Shown here: one piece after another, positions 7,688 through 13,741 of the stretch
How positions within the stretch are numbered: position 1 is the first letter of the stretch
How the letters are laid out: every line of letters begins with the position of its first letter
Assembly: GCA_017882025.1 (NCBI GenBank)
Contig: JADGQG010000013.1
Coordinates: forward strand, 1-18,336
DNA: 18,336 nucleotides
DNA from: Chloroflexota bacterium
Lineage (GTDB): Bacteria > Chloroflexota > Limnocylindria > Limnocylindrales > CSP1-4
Direction of reading: 5' to 3'
The notes under the pieces: generated by a model
The model's database searches: none
Seen by the model: the letters and a program-made list of their open reading frames with translations, nothing else
What the model was told of the DNA's origin: nothing
Position numbers and translations under genes: made by a program

Positions 7688-8068
7688 TCAGTGGTGGCAG
7701 GCCCCCGGGGCGCCCTCGGACTCGGCGGTCCGGAACGAGGAGCCGCACCCGCAGGCCGCGACCGCGTTGGGATTGTTGACCGTGAAGCCCGCGCCCATCA
7801 GCGTGTCGACATAGTCGATCTGGGAGCCGGTCAGCAGGTCGAGGCTCTTGGTGTCGACGTAGACCTTGATCCCCTGCGACTCGAGGACCTGGTCCTCGGC
7901 GGTCGGCGCGTCCTCGATCATCATCCCGTACCGGAAGCCGGAGCAGCCGCCCGAGTAGACATAGACGCGAAGCCCGACGTTCGGGTTGGCCTCACCGGCA
8001 GTGATCTCGCGGAGCTTGCCCGCGGCCACGTCGCTGAGGCTGAGGATGGTCGCGCTGCTGTCGATCAT
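7688..8068 (-). CDS. A-type iron-sulfur cluster carrier (HesB/IscA/ErpA family)
   Basis: A 126-residue protein of the Fe-S biogenesis family (PF01521), which carries [2Fe-2S] or [4Fe-4S] clusters to apo-proteins. The three cluster cysteines are present: one in the YSGGCSGFRYGM motif and two in the ACGCGSSF motif. ITAGEANPNVGLRVYVYSG and IDYVDTLMGAGFTVNNPNA are typical. Family members usually end near CGCGSSF; here about 14 more residues follow and end GACHH, an extra Cys-His-His that could bind metal. The ATG at 8068 is chosen because a strong AAGGAGG lies about nine bases upstream. An upstream in-frame TTG at 8146 falls in the promoter -35 and is rejected. No SUF or ISC partners are visible nearby. 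The gene has its own promoter 160 bases downstream of uppS. Confidence 0.92.
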   Translation of the reverse strand: MIDSSATILSLSDVAAGKLREITAGEANPNVGLRVYVYSGGCSGFRYGMMIEDAPTAEDQVLESQGIKVYVDTKSLDLLTGSQIDYVDTLMGAGFTVNNPNAVAACGCGSSFRTAESEGAPGACHH

Positions 8069-8117
8069 TGGGAAGCGTCCTCCTTGGGACGAAAGGGGGG
8101 CAGGAACATGCAGGCAA

Positions 8118-8146
8118 ATCCTAGGGGGTTCGGCGATTTTCGACAA
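8118..8146 (-). promoter_or_regulatory. Promoter of the A-type Fe-S carrier gene
   Basis: On the minus strand, a TTGTCG -35 (8141-8146) and a TAGGAT -10 (8118-8123) are separated by exactly 17 bases. Both boxes match the sigma-70 consensus at four of six positions. The start would be near 8111, giving a leader of about 43 bases that contains the AAGGAGG ribosome site. No IscR-type palindrome is evident. Confidence 0.6.
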
Positions 8147-8208
8147 GCGCGCCGCAGAAATCAGTCGCCGTCCGCTGGACCGGCGCGGCTCACCCGCGTC
8201 CCACGCAC

Positions 8209-8242
8209 GTCAGCGGCCGAACCCACGGTCAGCGGCCGAACC
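8209..8242. repeat. 15-bp direct repeat spanning the uppS stop codon
   Basis: GTCAGCGGCCGAACC occurs at 8209-8223 and again at 8228-8242, a 19-bp period. The copy at 8228-8242 contains the uppS stop codon and last codons; the other lies just downstream of the gene. It looks like a small tandem duplication of the 3' end. The rest of 8069-8208 holds only the Fe-S carrier promoter and leader. Confidence 0.75.
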
Positions 8243-9104
8243 GACGCCCGCGAAGCTGGTAGGTCCGGATGGCGCGCAGGAAGTCCAGCTGGCGGAAGGC
8301 CGGCCAGTAGGCGTCGCAGAAGTAGAACTCGCTGTAGGCGCTCTGCCAGGGCAGGAACCCGGAGAGCCGCACCTCGCCCGACGTGCGGATGATGAGCTCC
8401 GGGTCGCTGGAGCCCCGGGTGTACAGGTGCGCTTCAAGTTGCTGGGCGGTCAGCGCGTCGGCGAGCCCTTCAGGCGTCACGCCTTCCGCCACGAGCGTTC
8501 GGATCGCGGCCCGAGCGGCCTCCACGAGCTCGTCGCGGCCCGAATAGCCCAGCGCCAGCGTGACACGCAGCCCCGGCCGATCCCGCGTCTCCGCCTCGCC
8601 GCGCTCCGCTGCCTCGCGGAGCCGATCCGGGAGGAGCTCCCTCCGGCCGATCACCCGGAGGCTCATCTCCAGTCGCTTGACCTTGTCGCGCTCGGAGAGG
8701 GCGGTGAGCGTCTGGCGGGCGATCTCCGTGATCAGCTCCACTTCCTCGGGCGCCCGGTCCAGGTTCTCCAGCGAGAGCGCCCACAACGTGACCTCCCGGA
8801 TCCCCAGGTCGCTGCACCAGTCCAGGAGCTCGATCGCCTTGTTGGCACCGTGCCGGTGGCCGATGCCGGCTGCGCCACCCAGCTGGCGCGCCCAGCGGCG
8901 GTTGCCGTCCATGATCAGCGCCACGTGCTCCGGGACCGGCCGCGCCAGCACCTCGGCGCGGAGCCGGGCGGTGTAGGCGCGGTAGATGGGGGCGAGCGCC
9001 GCGCGGCCCGCGAGCGTGGACGCCATCCGCACGCGCCCGGCAAAGCCAGCGAGCCGTCGTGGACGAGGAGCGGCGGCGGCGACGATCGGCTGCGGGTCAG
9101 GCAT
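8229..9104 (-). CDS. uppS: Isoprenyl transferase (undecaprenyl diphosphate synthase family)
   Basis: A 291-residue cis-prenyltransferase (PF01255) that condenses isopentenyl diphosphate onto an allylic primer to make the polyprenyl carrier of cell-wall and glycan synthesis. Seen: HVALIMDGNRRWA at 60-72 with catalytic Asp66, GHRHGANKA at 82-90, and LWALSLENLDR at 107-117 (a variant of the common FSTENW motif). The end carries DPELIIRTSGEVRLSGF and WQSAYSEFYFCDAYWPAF, which bind diphosphate and magnesium. About 57 residues precede the core, rather more than in the E. coli enzyme. The SLENLDR variant recalls actinobacterial enzymes such as Rv1086, some of which make short Z,E chains, so product length is uncertain. 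The ATG at 9104 overlaps the thiolase gene by eight bases with GGAG seven bases upstream. An earlier in-frame start at 9353 lies wholly inside the thiolase and is rejected. Confidence 0.93.
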   Translation of the reverse strand: MPDPQPIVAAAAPRPRRLAGFAGRVRMASTLAGRAALAPIYRAYTARLRAEVLARPVPEHVALIMDGNRRWARQLGGAAGIGHRHGANKAIELLDWCSDLGIREVTLWALSLENLDRAPEEVELITEIARQTLTALSERDKVKRLEMSLRVIGRRELLPDRLREAAERGEAETRDRPGLRVTLALGYSGRDELVEAARAAIRTLVAEGVTPEGLADALTAQQLEAHLYTRGSSDPELIIRTSGEVRLSGFLPWQSAYSEFYFCDAYWPAFRQLDFLRAIRTYQLRGRRFGR

Positions 9105-10326
9105 CGATCCGCTCCACGACGGTGGCGATCCCCTGGCCAACCCCAATGCACATCGAGGCAAGCCCGTAGCGACCGCCAGTCCGGACCAGCTCGTGGACGA
9201 GCATCGTGACGAGCCGCGCGCCCGACGCGCCGAGCGGGTGGCCCAGCGCGATCGCGCCACCGTTGACGTTGACCCGCGCGGGGTCCAGCCCCAGCTCGTC
9301 GATGCATGCGACCGACTGCGAGGCGAACGCCTCGTTGAGCTCCACGAGGTCAAGGTCGGCGACGTCCAGGCCGGCCCGGTCCAGCACCTTCCGGACTGCG
9401 GGCACCGGACCCATCCCCATGACGCGCGGGTCGACGCCGGCCACGGCCGTGGCCAGGACCCGGGCCATGGGCCGCAGACGCAGCGCGCGGCCTCGCTCCG
9501 CCTCCACGAGAAGCAAGGCCGCAGCCCCGTCGTTGATCCCCGAGGCGTTGCCCGCGGTCACGGAACCGCCCTCGCGGAACGCGGGCCGCAGCCGCGCCAG
9601 CGCCTCGGCGGTCGTGTCGGGGCGCGGGTGCTCGTCGCGGGAGACCACGATTGGGTCCCCGCGGCGCTGGGGGATCGAGACCGGGACCAACTGGCCGTCG
9701 AAGCGGCCGGCGGCGATCGCGGCCGCGGCGCGCTGCTGGCTGGCAAGGGCGAAGGCGTCCTGGCGCTCGCGCGAGACTGACCAGTCGTCGGCCACGCACT
9801 CCGCCGTCTCGCCGAGGCTGGTCGTCGGGTACGCCGCGTCGAGCTTCGGGTTGACGAAACGCCAGCCGAGGGTGCTGTCGACGAGCTCGTGGGTGCCTCG
9901 CTCGAATGCCGTCTCCGGCTTCAGCATCACGTAGGGCGCCCGTGACATCGACTCGACCCCGCCCGCCACGAAGACGTCGCCGTCGCCGACGGCGATCGCG
10001 TGGGCCGCGGAGTTGATTGCCTGGAGGCCGCTGCCGCAGAGCCGGTTGACCGTCAGGCCCCCGACCTCCACCGGGTAGCCGGCCAGGAGGACGGCCATGC
10101 GGGCCACGTCGCGGTTGTCTTCACCGGCCTGGTTGGCGCAGCCGAGGATGACGTCCTCCACCGCCGCCGGGTCCACCGCAGTGCGCTCCACGATCGCGCG
10201 GAGGACAAGCGAAGCCAGGTCGTCCGGCCGCACCCCTGCCAGCGCTCCGCCGTAGCGGCCGATGGGCGTCCGCACGGCGTCCACGATCCAGGCCTCGCGG
10301 AGCGGCCGGTGCAGGTCTCGCAACAT
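9097..10326 (-). CDS. Acetyl-CoA C-acyltransferase (thiolase), PcaF-like
   Basis: A 409-residue thiolase that cleaves 3-oxoacyl-CoA with CoA, or runs the reverse condensation. The nucleophile is Cys97 in NRLCGSGLQAI. The second active site has His363 in GGAIALGHPLGASGAR and Cys393 in MCIGVGQG. ILGCANQAGEDNRDVARMA and GGVESMSRAPYVMLKPE are very close to the 3-oxoadipyl-CoA thiolases (PcaF/PaaJ), so a role in aromatic-acid breakdown is plausible, but the window has no other pca or paa gene. Fatty-acid thiolase remains possible. The ATG at 10326 follows TACAAT by six bases with no ribosome site, suggesting a leaderless message that also carries the overlapping uppS. The pairing with uppS may be regulatory coincidence, although thiolase chemistry also feeds isoprenoid precursor routes in some bacteria. 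Confidence 0.93.
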   Translation of the reverse strand: MLRDLHRPLREAWIVDAVRTPIGRYGGALAGVRPDDLASLVLRAIVERTAVDPAAVEDVILGCANQAGEDNRDVARMAVLLAGYPVEVGGLTVNRLCGSGLQAINSAAHAIAVGDGDVFVAGGVESMSRAPYVMLKPETAFERGTHELVDSTLGWRFVNPKLDAAYPTTSLGETAECVADDWSVSRERQDAFALASQQRAAAAIAAGRFDGQLVPVSIPQRRGDPIVVSRDEHPRPDTTAEALARLRPAFREGGSVTAGNASGINDGAAALLLVEAERGRALRLRPMARVLATAVAGVDPRVMGMGPVPAVRKVLDRAGLDVADLDLVELNEAFASQSVACIDELGLDPARVNVNGGAIALGHPLGASGARLVTMLVHELVRTGGRYGLASMCIGVGQGIATVVERIDA

Positions 10327-10332
10327 GCCGCG

Positions 10333-10338
10333 ATTGTA
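10333..10338 (-). promoter_or_regulatory. -10 box (TACAAT) for leaderless thiolase-uppS transcript
   Basis: TACAAT matches the -10 consensus at five of six positions and ends six bases before ATG 10326. No Shine-Dalgarno sequence or convincing -35 is present. The divergent spacer 10327-10542 shows no other clear site and no matching promoter for the plus-strand macrodomain gene. Confidence 0.55.
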
Positions 10339-10542
10339 GGCCCGCCCCGCTCCGGGACGGGTGCGTCAGGGCCGTCCTTCGTCTTGATCACGTGCTTGCC
10401 GCCGAAATTGAGCGAGCCGATCAGATCGCCCGACTCCTGCGAGGCCGCCTGGAGGTCGGTGCATGCCGTCCGCGGGCCGCGAGCAGGCGCAGAATGGCCT
10501 GGTCCGGGGACGTCCGGCAGCATGGGTTCCCGCGGAGGCGAG

Positions 10543-11199
10543 ATGGAGCACCAGTTCGGCGCAGGACTGCTCGTCCTCCTCGAGGGCGACAGCACGGCAA
10601 TCGAGGCGGACGCGATCGGCAACGCGGCGAACGCGGCCCTCGCCGGCGGCGGTGGCGTGGACGCGGCGATCCATCGGGCCGGCGGCCCGGAGATCATGGC
10701 CGAGCTGCGGGCGCGACACGCATACGGGACTCCTGCCGGTACCGCGGTCGCGACGGGCGCCGGAGCCCTCCCCGCGCGCTGGGTGATCCACGCTGTGGGC
10801 CCGGTCTGGCGCGGCGGCGATCACGGGGAGTCTGTGCAGCTGGCCGGCGCGTACCTGTCTGCGCTGAGCATCGCCGCCGAGCTCGGTGCCCGCACGCTCA
10901 CGCTCCCCGCCATCAGCGCCGGCGCGTACGGGTATCCGCTCGACGAGGCGGCGCGGATCGCCGTCGGTACGGTCGCGGAGTCGCTTCGCGCCGGGGCGCC
11001 GCTCGAGCGCGTGACATTCGTGCTCTATTCGCCCCGGACGCTCGCGGCGTTCGAGCTGGCCCTCAACCGCGTTTCGCTGACGGGCGGTCGGCAGCCGGCG
11101 CGTCAGGCGGGCGGCGCGGCCGTGGAGAACGGCACCAGTCGCCCGGCGACCAGCTCAAAGACCCGCAGGTCGATCGACTCGTCCGAGTCGTCCGCGTAG
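10543..11199 (+). CDS. Macrodomain protein (ADP-ribose-binding, probable deacylase/de-ADP-ribosylase)
   Basis: A 218-residue product with one Appr-1"-p-processing macrodomain (PF01661). Seen: LLVLLEGDSTAIEADAIGNA with the adenine-binding Asp, NAANAALAGGGGVDAAIHRA (Asn30 and the Gly loop), WVIHAVGPVW, and the distal loop PAISAGAYGYPLDEAARIAV that grips the diphosphate. This is the MacroD/YmdB pattern, which removes ADP-ribose from acidic side chains or O-acetyl-ADP-ribose. The ATG at 10543 fits the family N-terminus, with GGAGG four bases upstream; an ATG at 10522 would add seven residues. The domain ends near residue 185. The remaining tail of about 33 residues is Ser/Arg-rich, matches nothing and lies antisense to the end of the next gene, with a 97-base overlap. 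The tail is probably unselected read-on. Confidence 0.88.
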   Translation: MEHQFGAGLLVLLEGDSTAIEADAIGNAANAALAGGGGVDAAIHRAGGPEIMAELRARHAYGTPAGTAVATGAGALPARWVIHAVGPVWRGGDHGESVQLAGAYLSALSIAAELGARTLTLPAISAGAYGYPLDEAARIAVGTVAESLRAGAPLERVTFVLYSPRTLAAFELALNRVSLTGGRQPARQAGGAAVENGTSRPATSSKTRRSIDSSESSA

Positions 11200-11825
11200 T
11201 CCTGCACGAAGTCGACGAACAGCGTCCCGAACTCCTGGTCGTCCGGCCGGAGCGCTCCCGCCAGCAGCAGGTGGCGCGCCGGAAGCCCGACCAGCACCCG
11301 GGCGCCGTCGTCGCCCAGTGTCGCGCCGAGATGCGCGGTCACCTCCGGGAGGAGGATGCGGGCCGCGTCCCAGCCGTCCCCGGTACCGGACGAGAGGATC
11401 CGGCGCCGACCGTCGGCCTCCTCCGACCATGGCGCCCGGGCCGACCACGCGGCGAGGTTCCGGAAGGCCGTCTCGCGGAGCGTGGCGGACGAGATCGACC
11501 ATGCGGCCAGGTGATCGCCGTTGGCCAGGACGTCGAACCCGGCGGCCGAGATCGCGTAGGCCACCACGAGGTCCATCGGGCCCGCGTCGATTACCGGCTG
11601 GATGTCTCCGGCGGCGCTCATCGGCGTGGCCAGGCGATCGAGCACTCTGCCGGGCGTGCCCGCGGGCCGCAGGACGGGGAAGATGAGCGGGGCTGCAGCC
11701 GACCAGTCGTGCTCGGGGGCGAAGGAGACGCCGGACGATCTCGGCCCGTCACCGGGTCCCGATACGGCATCGGGCACCCCGGCGGCGGCGAAGTCGGCGC
11801 GGGGGGCGGGGCGGAAGGGGTTCAT
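11103..11825 (-). CDS. DUF1444 family protein (YtpQ-like)
   Basis: A 240-residue soluble protein. By eye it aligns with Bacillus YtpQ of the DUF1444 family: LIFPVLRP corresponds to the IYPVIRS strand, SSATLRETAFRNLAAW to its RIRETAAFNLRSL helix, GDGWDAARILLPEV to NDGYDASRIL, and VLVGLPARHLLLAG to the ISVPHQDVLIL strand. The conserved end holds DDQEFGTLFVDFVQDYAD. The biochemical role of the family is unknown; members are often annotated only as hypothetical. The first 45 residues are Pro/Gly-rich and poorly ordered. The ATG at 11825 overlaps the hydratase stop as ATGA, so translation is coupled to that gene. Family call comes from recalled motif order, not a search. Confidence 0.75.
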   Translation of the reverse strand: MNPFRPAPRADFAAAGVPDAVSGPGDGPRSSGVSFAPEHDWSAAAPLIFPVLRPAGTPGRVLDRLATPMSAAGDIQPVIDAGPMDLVVAYAISAAGFDVLANGDHLAAWSISSATLRETAFRNLAAWSARAPWSEEADGRRRILSSGTGDGWDAARILLPEVTAHLGATLGDDGARVLVGLPARHLLLAGALRPDDQEFGTLFVDFVQDYADDSDESIDLRVFELVAGRLVPFSTAAPPA

Positions 11826-12709
11826 CCTGGTCGGTCCTCCGTGGGGCCGGCCGGTGCCGGCCGACCCTCCCAGCGCGGGGGTCGCTTCTCGACGAAGGCC
11901 CGCATCCCCTCGGCCTGATCCGGCGTTCCGAAGCGCTCCCGGAAGAGCATCCGCTCGTGGACGATGCCCCCGGCGAGGGGCAGCTCGGCGGCCGCGCGAA
12001 CTGCGGCCTTCGCAGCCCGCGTCGCTCCGGCAGGCAGGGCCGCGATCTCGGCGGCGAGATCCAGCGCGGACGCGAGCGTCTCCTCGGCCGGCACGACCTT
12101 CGTGACAAGACCAAGGCGAGCCGCCTCGTCGGCGCGAATCTGTCGGCCGGTCAGGAGGAGCTCCATGGCCCGTGCGGCCCCGATCGCGCGCGTCAGCCGC
12201 TGCGTGCCGCCGGCTCCCGGAATGATCCCGATCTTGATCTCGGGCTGCCCGAAGACCGCGTCGCTCCCGGCGATCAGCATGTCGCAGGTCATCGCGAGCT
12301 CGCAGCCGCCCCCCAGCGCGTATCCGCGCACCGCGGCGATCGTGGGCGTCTCGACGGCGGCGACCCGGTCCCAGCCCCGGAATCCCTCCGATGCGGCGAG
12401 CGAGTCCGGTGTCTGTTCGGCGAGCTCGCCGATGTCCGCGCCAGCGGCAAAGGCGCGCCTCCCCGCCCCGGTGATCACGATCGCCCGAACCGCCGGGTCG
12501 GTGTCGAGCGCCTCGATGACCCGGCCGAGGTCCGTCAGCAGCGCGAAGCTCAGGGCGTTGAGCGCGCGCGGGCGGTTCAGCGTCACGAGCGCGACTCCGT
12601 CGAGCGGCGCGCCGGTGTCGTGGGATCCGGCCGCCGGCCGGCGCGCCGGACATTCGACCTGGACCAGGTCGGTGCCGGAATGGCGGATCGGGTCGAGCGC
12701 CTCGGTCAC
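11822..12709 (-). CDS. Enoyl-CoA hydratase/isomerase family protein
   Basis: A 295-residue crotonase-fold enzyme that adds water across trans-2-enoyl-CoA in beta-oxidation or related routes. The oxyanion-hole segments are AFAAGADI at 87-93 and ALGGGCELAM at 131-140. Both catalytic glutamates of true hydratases are present: Glu137 in GGCEL and Glu157 in FGQPEIKIG, followed by IPGAGGTQRLTRAIG. The C-terminal EGMRAFVEKRPPRW is standard. Around residues 20-38 the N-terminal strand carries an insert (RRPAAGSHDTGAPLDG) absent from short family members. The start is GTG 12709 with GGGAG eight bases upstream. It lies between the hydrolase upstream and the DUF1444 gene downstream. Substrate range is not evident. 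Confidence 0.92.
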   Translation of the reverse strand: MTEALDPIRHSGTDLVQVECPARRPAAGSHDTGAPLDGVALVTLNRPRALNALSFALLTDLGRVIEALDTDPAVRAIVITGAGRRAFAAGADIGELAEQTPDSLAASEGFRGWDRVAAVETPTIAAVRGYALGGGCELAMTCDMLIAGSDAVFGQPEIKIGIIPGAGGTQRLTRAIGAARAMELLLTGRQIRADEAARLGLVTKVVPAEETLASALDLAAEIAALPAGATRAAKAAVRAAAELPLAGGIVHERMLFRERFGTPDQAEGMRAFVEKRPPRWEGRPAPAGPTEDRPG

Positions 12710-12755
12710 GCGTCACGCTCCCTGCGGCACCGGCGGTCCCGGCGCGTTCAGGCAC

Positions 12756-12785
12756 AGTATCTACGCCGCCGGGTGGACTCGTCGA
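12756..12785 (-). promoter_or_regulatory. Candidate promoter of the enoyl-CoA hydratase gene
   Basis: On the minus strand, GATACT (12756-12761) resembles a -10 box, and TCGACG (12780-12785) lies 18 bases upstream as a weak -35. The start would fall near 12749, giving a leader of about 40 bases ending in the GGGAG ribosome site. It occupies the 101-base gap after the hydrolase. Confidence 0.4.
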
Positions 12786-12810
12786 GACGCTGAGCGGTGG
12801 CTCGACTGGG

Positions 12811-13629
12811 TCAGCGGGCCACGGCGCCGGGGTCGCGCGCGACGACCCGCCCGGCCCGGGCCGCAGCGATCGCCTGGGTGGATCGCCAGAAGGCCGTGCA
12901 CGCCTCGTTGAAGATGCCCGGCTGGCGGGCCATCGCCTCGTGGCCGGAGTCCGGGATCACGGCCAGCCGCGCATCCGGCAGCTGTCGAGCCAGCTGCCAG
13001 GCCTGGGGCACGGGAACGAATGGGTCGCGATCACCCACCACGACGAGCGCCGGCACCTCGGCGCCGCGGAGGTCGGCCGGCGAGACCTCCGGCTGGTGCT
13101 CCACCATCTCGACGATCGCCGGCATCAGGCGTCGCCAGGCGCCCGCACCCTGGACCGGGTCGTGTCGCTGCGCCAGCACGCCGGCCCAGGCCGGGTCCTG
13201 CGCCTGAATCCGGGCGACGTCCGCCAGGTGGTGGATCACCCGGGTTCGCGGCTCGGGTTCCGGCGACGTTCCGACCAGGACCAGGGTCCGGATTCGTTCC
13301 GGGCGGCGCATCGCGTACAACAGCGCGGTCGCGGCGCCCATGGAGAAGCCCAGCAGGTGGAACGTCCCAAGGTTGCAGGCATCGGCGAACGCGTCCAGGT
13401 CCACGACCATGTCGCCGTAGCGCAGGCCGGCGGCGGGATCCCATCGCGTGCCCGCGTGCCCACGCGCGTCCGGCACGTAACAGCGGAACGTCTTGACGAA
13501 GAGCGGGAGCTGGGCCGCGAAGTCCTCGCGCCCCGAGGATGACGCGCCGTGCAGCATCACGAGCGGAGCACCGCTCCCCGCGGCATGGAACGCGATCGAC
13601 AGGCCGTTGGCCGCGACGTGCATGCTCAT
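12811..13629 (-). CDS. Alpha/beta-fold hydrolase
   Basis: A 272-residue serine hydrolase of the alpha/beta hydrolase superfamily (PF00561/PF12697). Seen: the oxyanion HGASSSG loop at 27-33, VPDARGHAGT at 52-61, the nucleophile elbow LLGFSMGAAT with Ser96, Asp202 in VVGDRDPFVPV, and His230 in DSGHEAMARQP, a complete catalytic triad. The cap region (about 125-185) is helical. The pattern is like 3-oxoadipate enol-lactonases, haloperoxidase-like esterases and similar enzymes, and does not fix a substrate. There is no signal peptide. The ATG at 13629 is taken (MSMHVAANGL); the ATG two codons later is also possible. The start overlaps the stop of a six-codon leader ORF. An upstream extension to 14016 is antisense to the divergent gene and is rejected. 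Confidence 0.9.
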   Translation of the reverse strand: MSMHVAANGLSIAFHAAGSGAPLVMLHGASSSGREDFAAQLPLFVKTFRCYVPDARGHAGTRWDPAAGLRYGDMVVDLDAFADACNLGTFHLLGFSMGAATALLYAMRRPERIRTLVLVGTSPEPEPRTRVIHHLADVARIQAQDPAWAGVLAQRHDPVQGAGAWRRLMPAIVEMVEHQPEVSPADLRGAEVPALVVVGDRDPFVPVPQAWQLARQLPDARLAVIPDSGHEAMARQPGIFNEACTAFWRSTQAIAAARAGRVVARDPGAVAR

Positions 13630-13646
13630 GGGATCGCGGACTTCAT
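13626..13646 (-). CDS. Six-codon leader ORF (MKSAIP) coupled to the hydrolase start
   Basis: Nine bases after the TAGACT -10 box an ATG opens a frame encoding Met-Lys-Ser-Ala-Ile-Pro and then stops. Its TGA overlaps the hydrolase ATG as ATGA at 13626-13629. With a leader of only two or three bases it could be read as a near-leaderless start that hands ribosomes to the hydrolase, which has no strong ribosome site. This is inference; the frame is very short. Confidence 0.3.
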   Translation of the reverse strand: MKSAIP

Positions 13647-13655
13647 GGTGGCCAG

Positions 13656-13661
13656 AGTCTA
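13656..13661 (-). promoter_or_regulatory. -10 box (TAGACT) of the hydrolase promoter
   Basis: TAGACT on the minus strand fits the TANNNT consensus. The start would be near 13649, about 20 bases before the hydrolase ATG. The -35 position (13679-13684) falls inside one copy of a direct repeat. Confidence 0.45.
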
Positions 13662-13679
13662 CGCGGGGATCGGACCCGG

Positions 13680-13710
13680 GCCGCGAGGTCGCGCGGCGCC
13701 GCGAGGTCGC
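13680..13710. repeat. 13-bp direct repeat in divergent promoter, candidate operator pair
   Basis: GCCGCGAGGTCGC occurs at 13680-13692 and 13698-13710, an 18-bp period. Measured with 17-base spacers, the first copy overlaps the -35 region of the leftward hydrolase promoter and the second overlaps the -35 region of the rightward promoter. That placement is what a shared repressor or activator site would have. No regulator gene is adjacent. Confidence 0.45.
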
Positions 13711-13728
13711 CCGCGGAGACCGGCACGC

Positions 13729-13734
13729 TAGAAT
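13729..13734 (+). promoter_or_regulatory. -10 box (TAGAAT) for leaderless transcript of the 13742 gene
   Basis: TAGAAT matches the -10 consensus at five of six positions and ends seven bases before ATG 13742. The earlier ATG at 13733 lies inside the box and could not be transcribed from it, which is why 13742 is chosen as the start. Confidence 0.55.
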
Positions 13735-13741
13735 GCCGCGC

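Noticed and set aside
8069..8146. TTG start at 8146 for the Fe-S carrier
   Set aside because: The TTG lies in the -35 box, and AAGGAGG sits correctly before ATG 8068.
9105..9353. Longer uppS start inside the thiolase gene
   Set aside because: The added 83 residues are Ser/Arg/Thr-rich antagonist-frame sequence; ATG 9104 has a ribosome site and the normal overlap.
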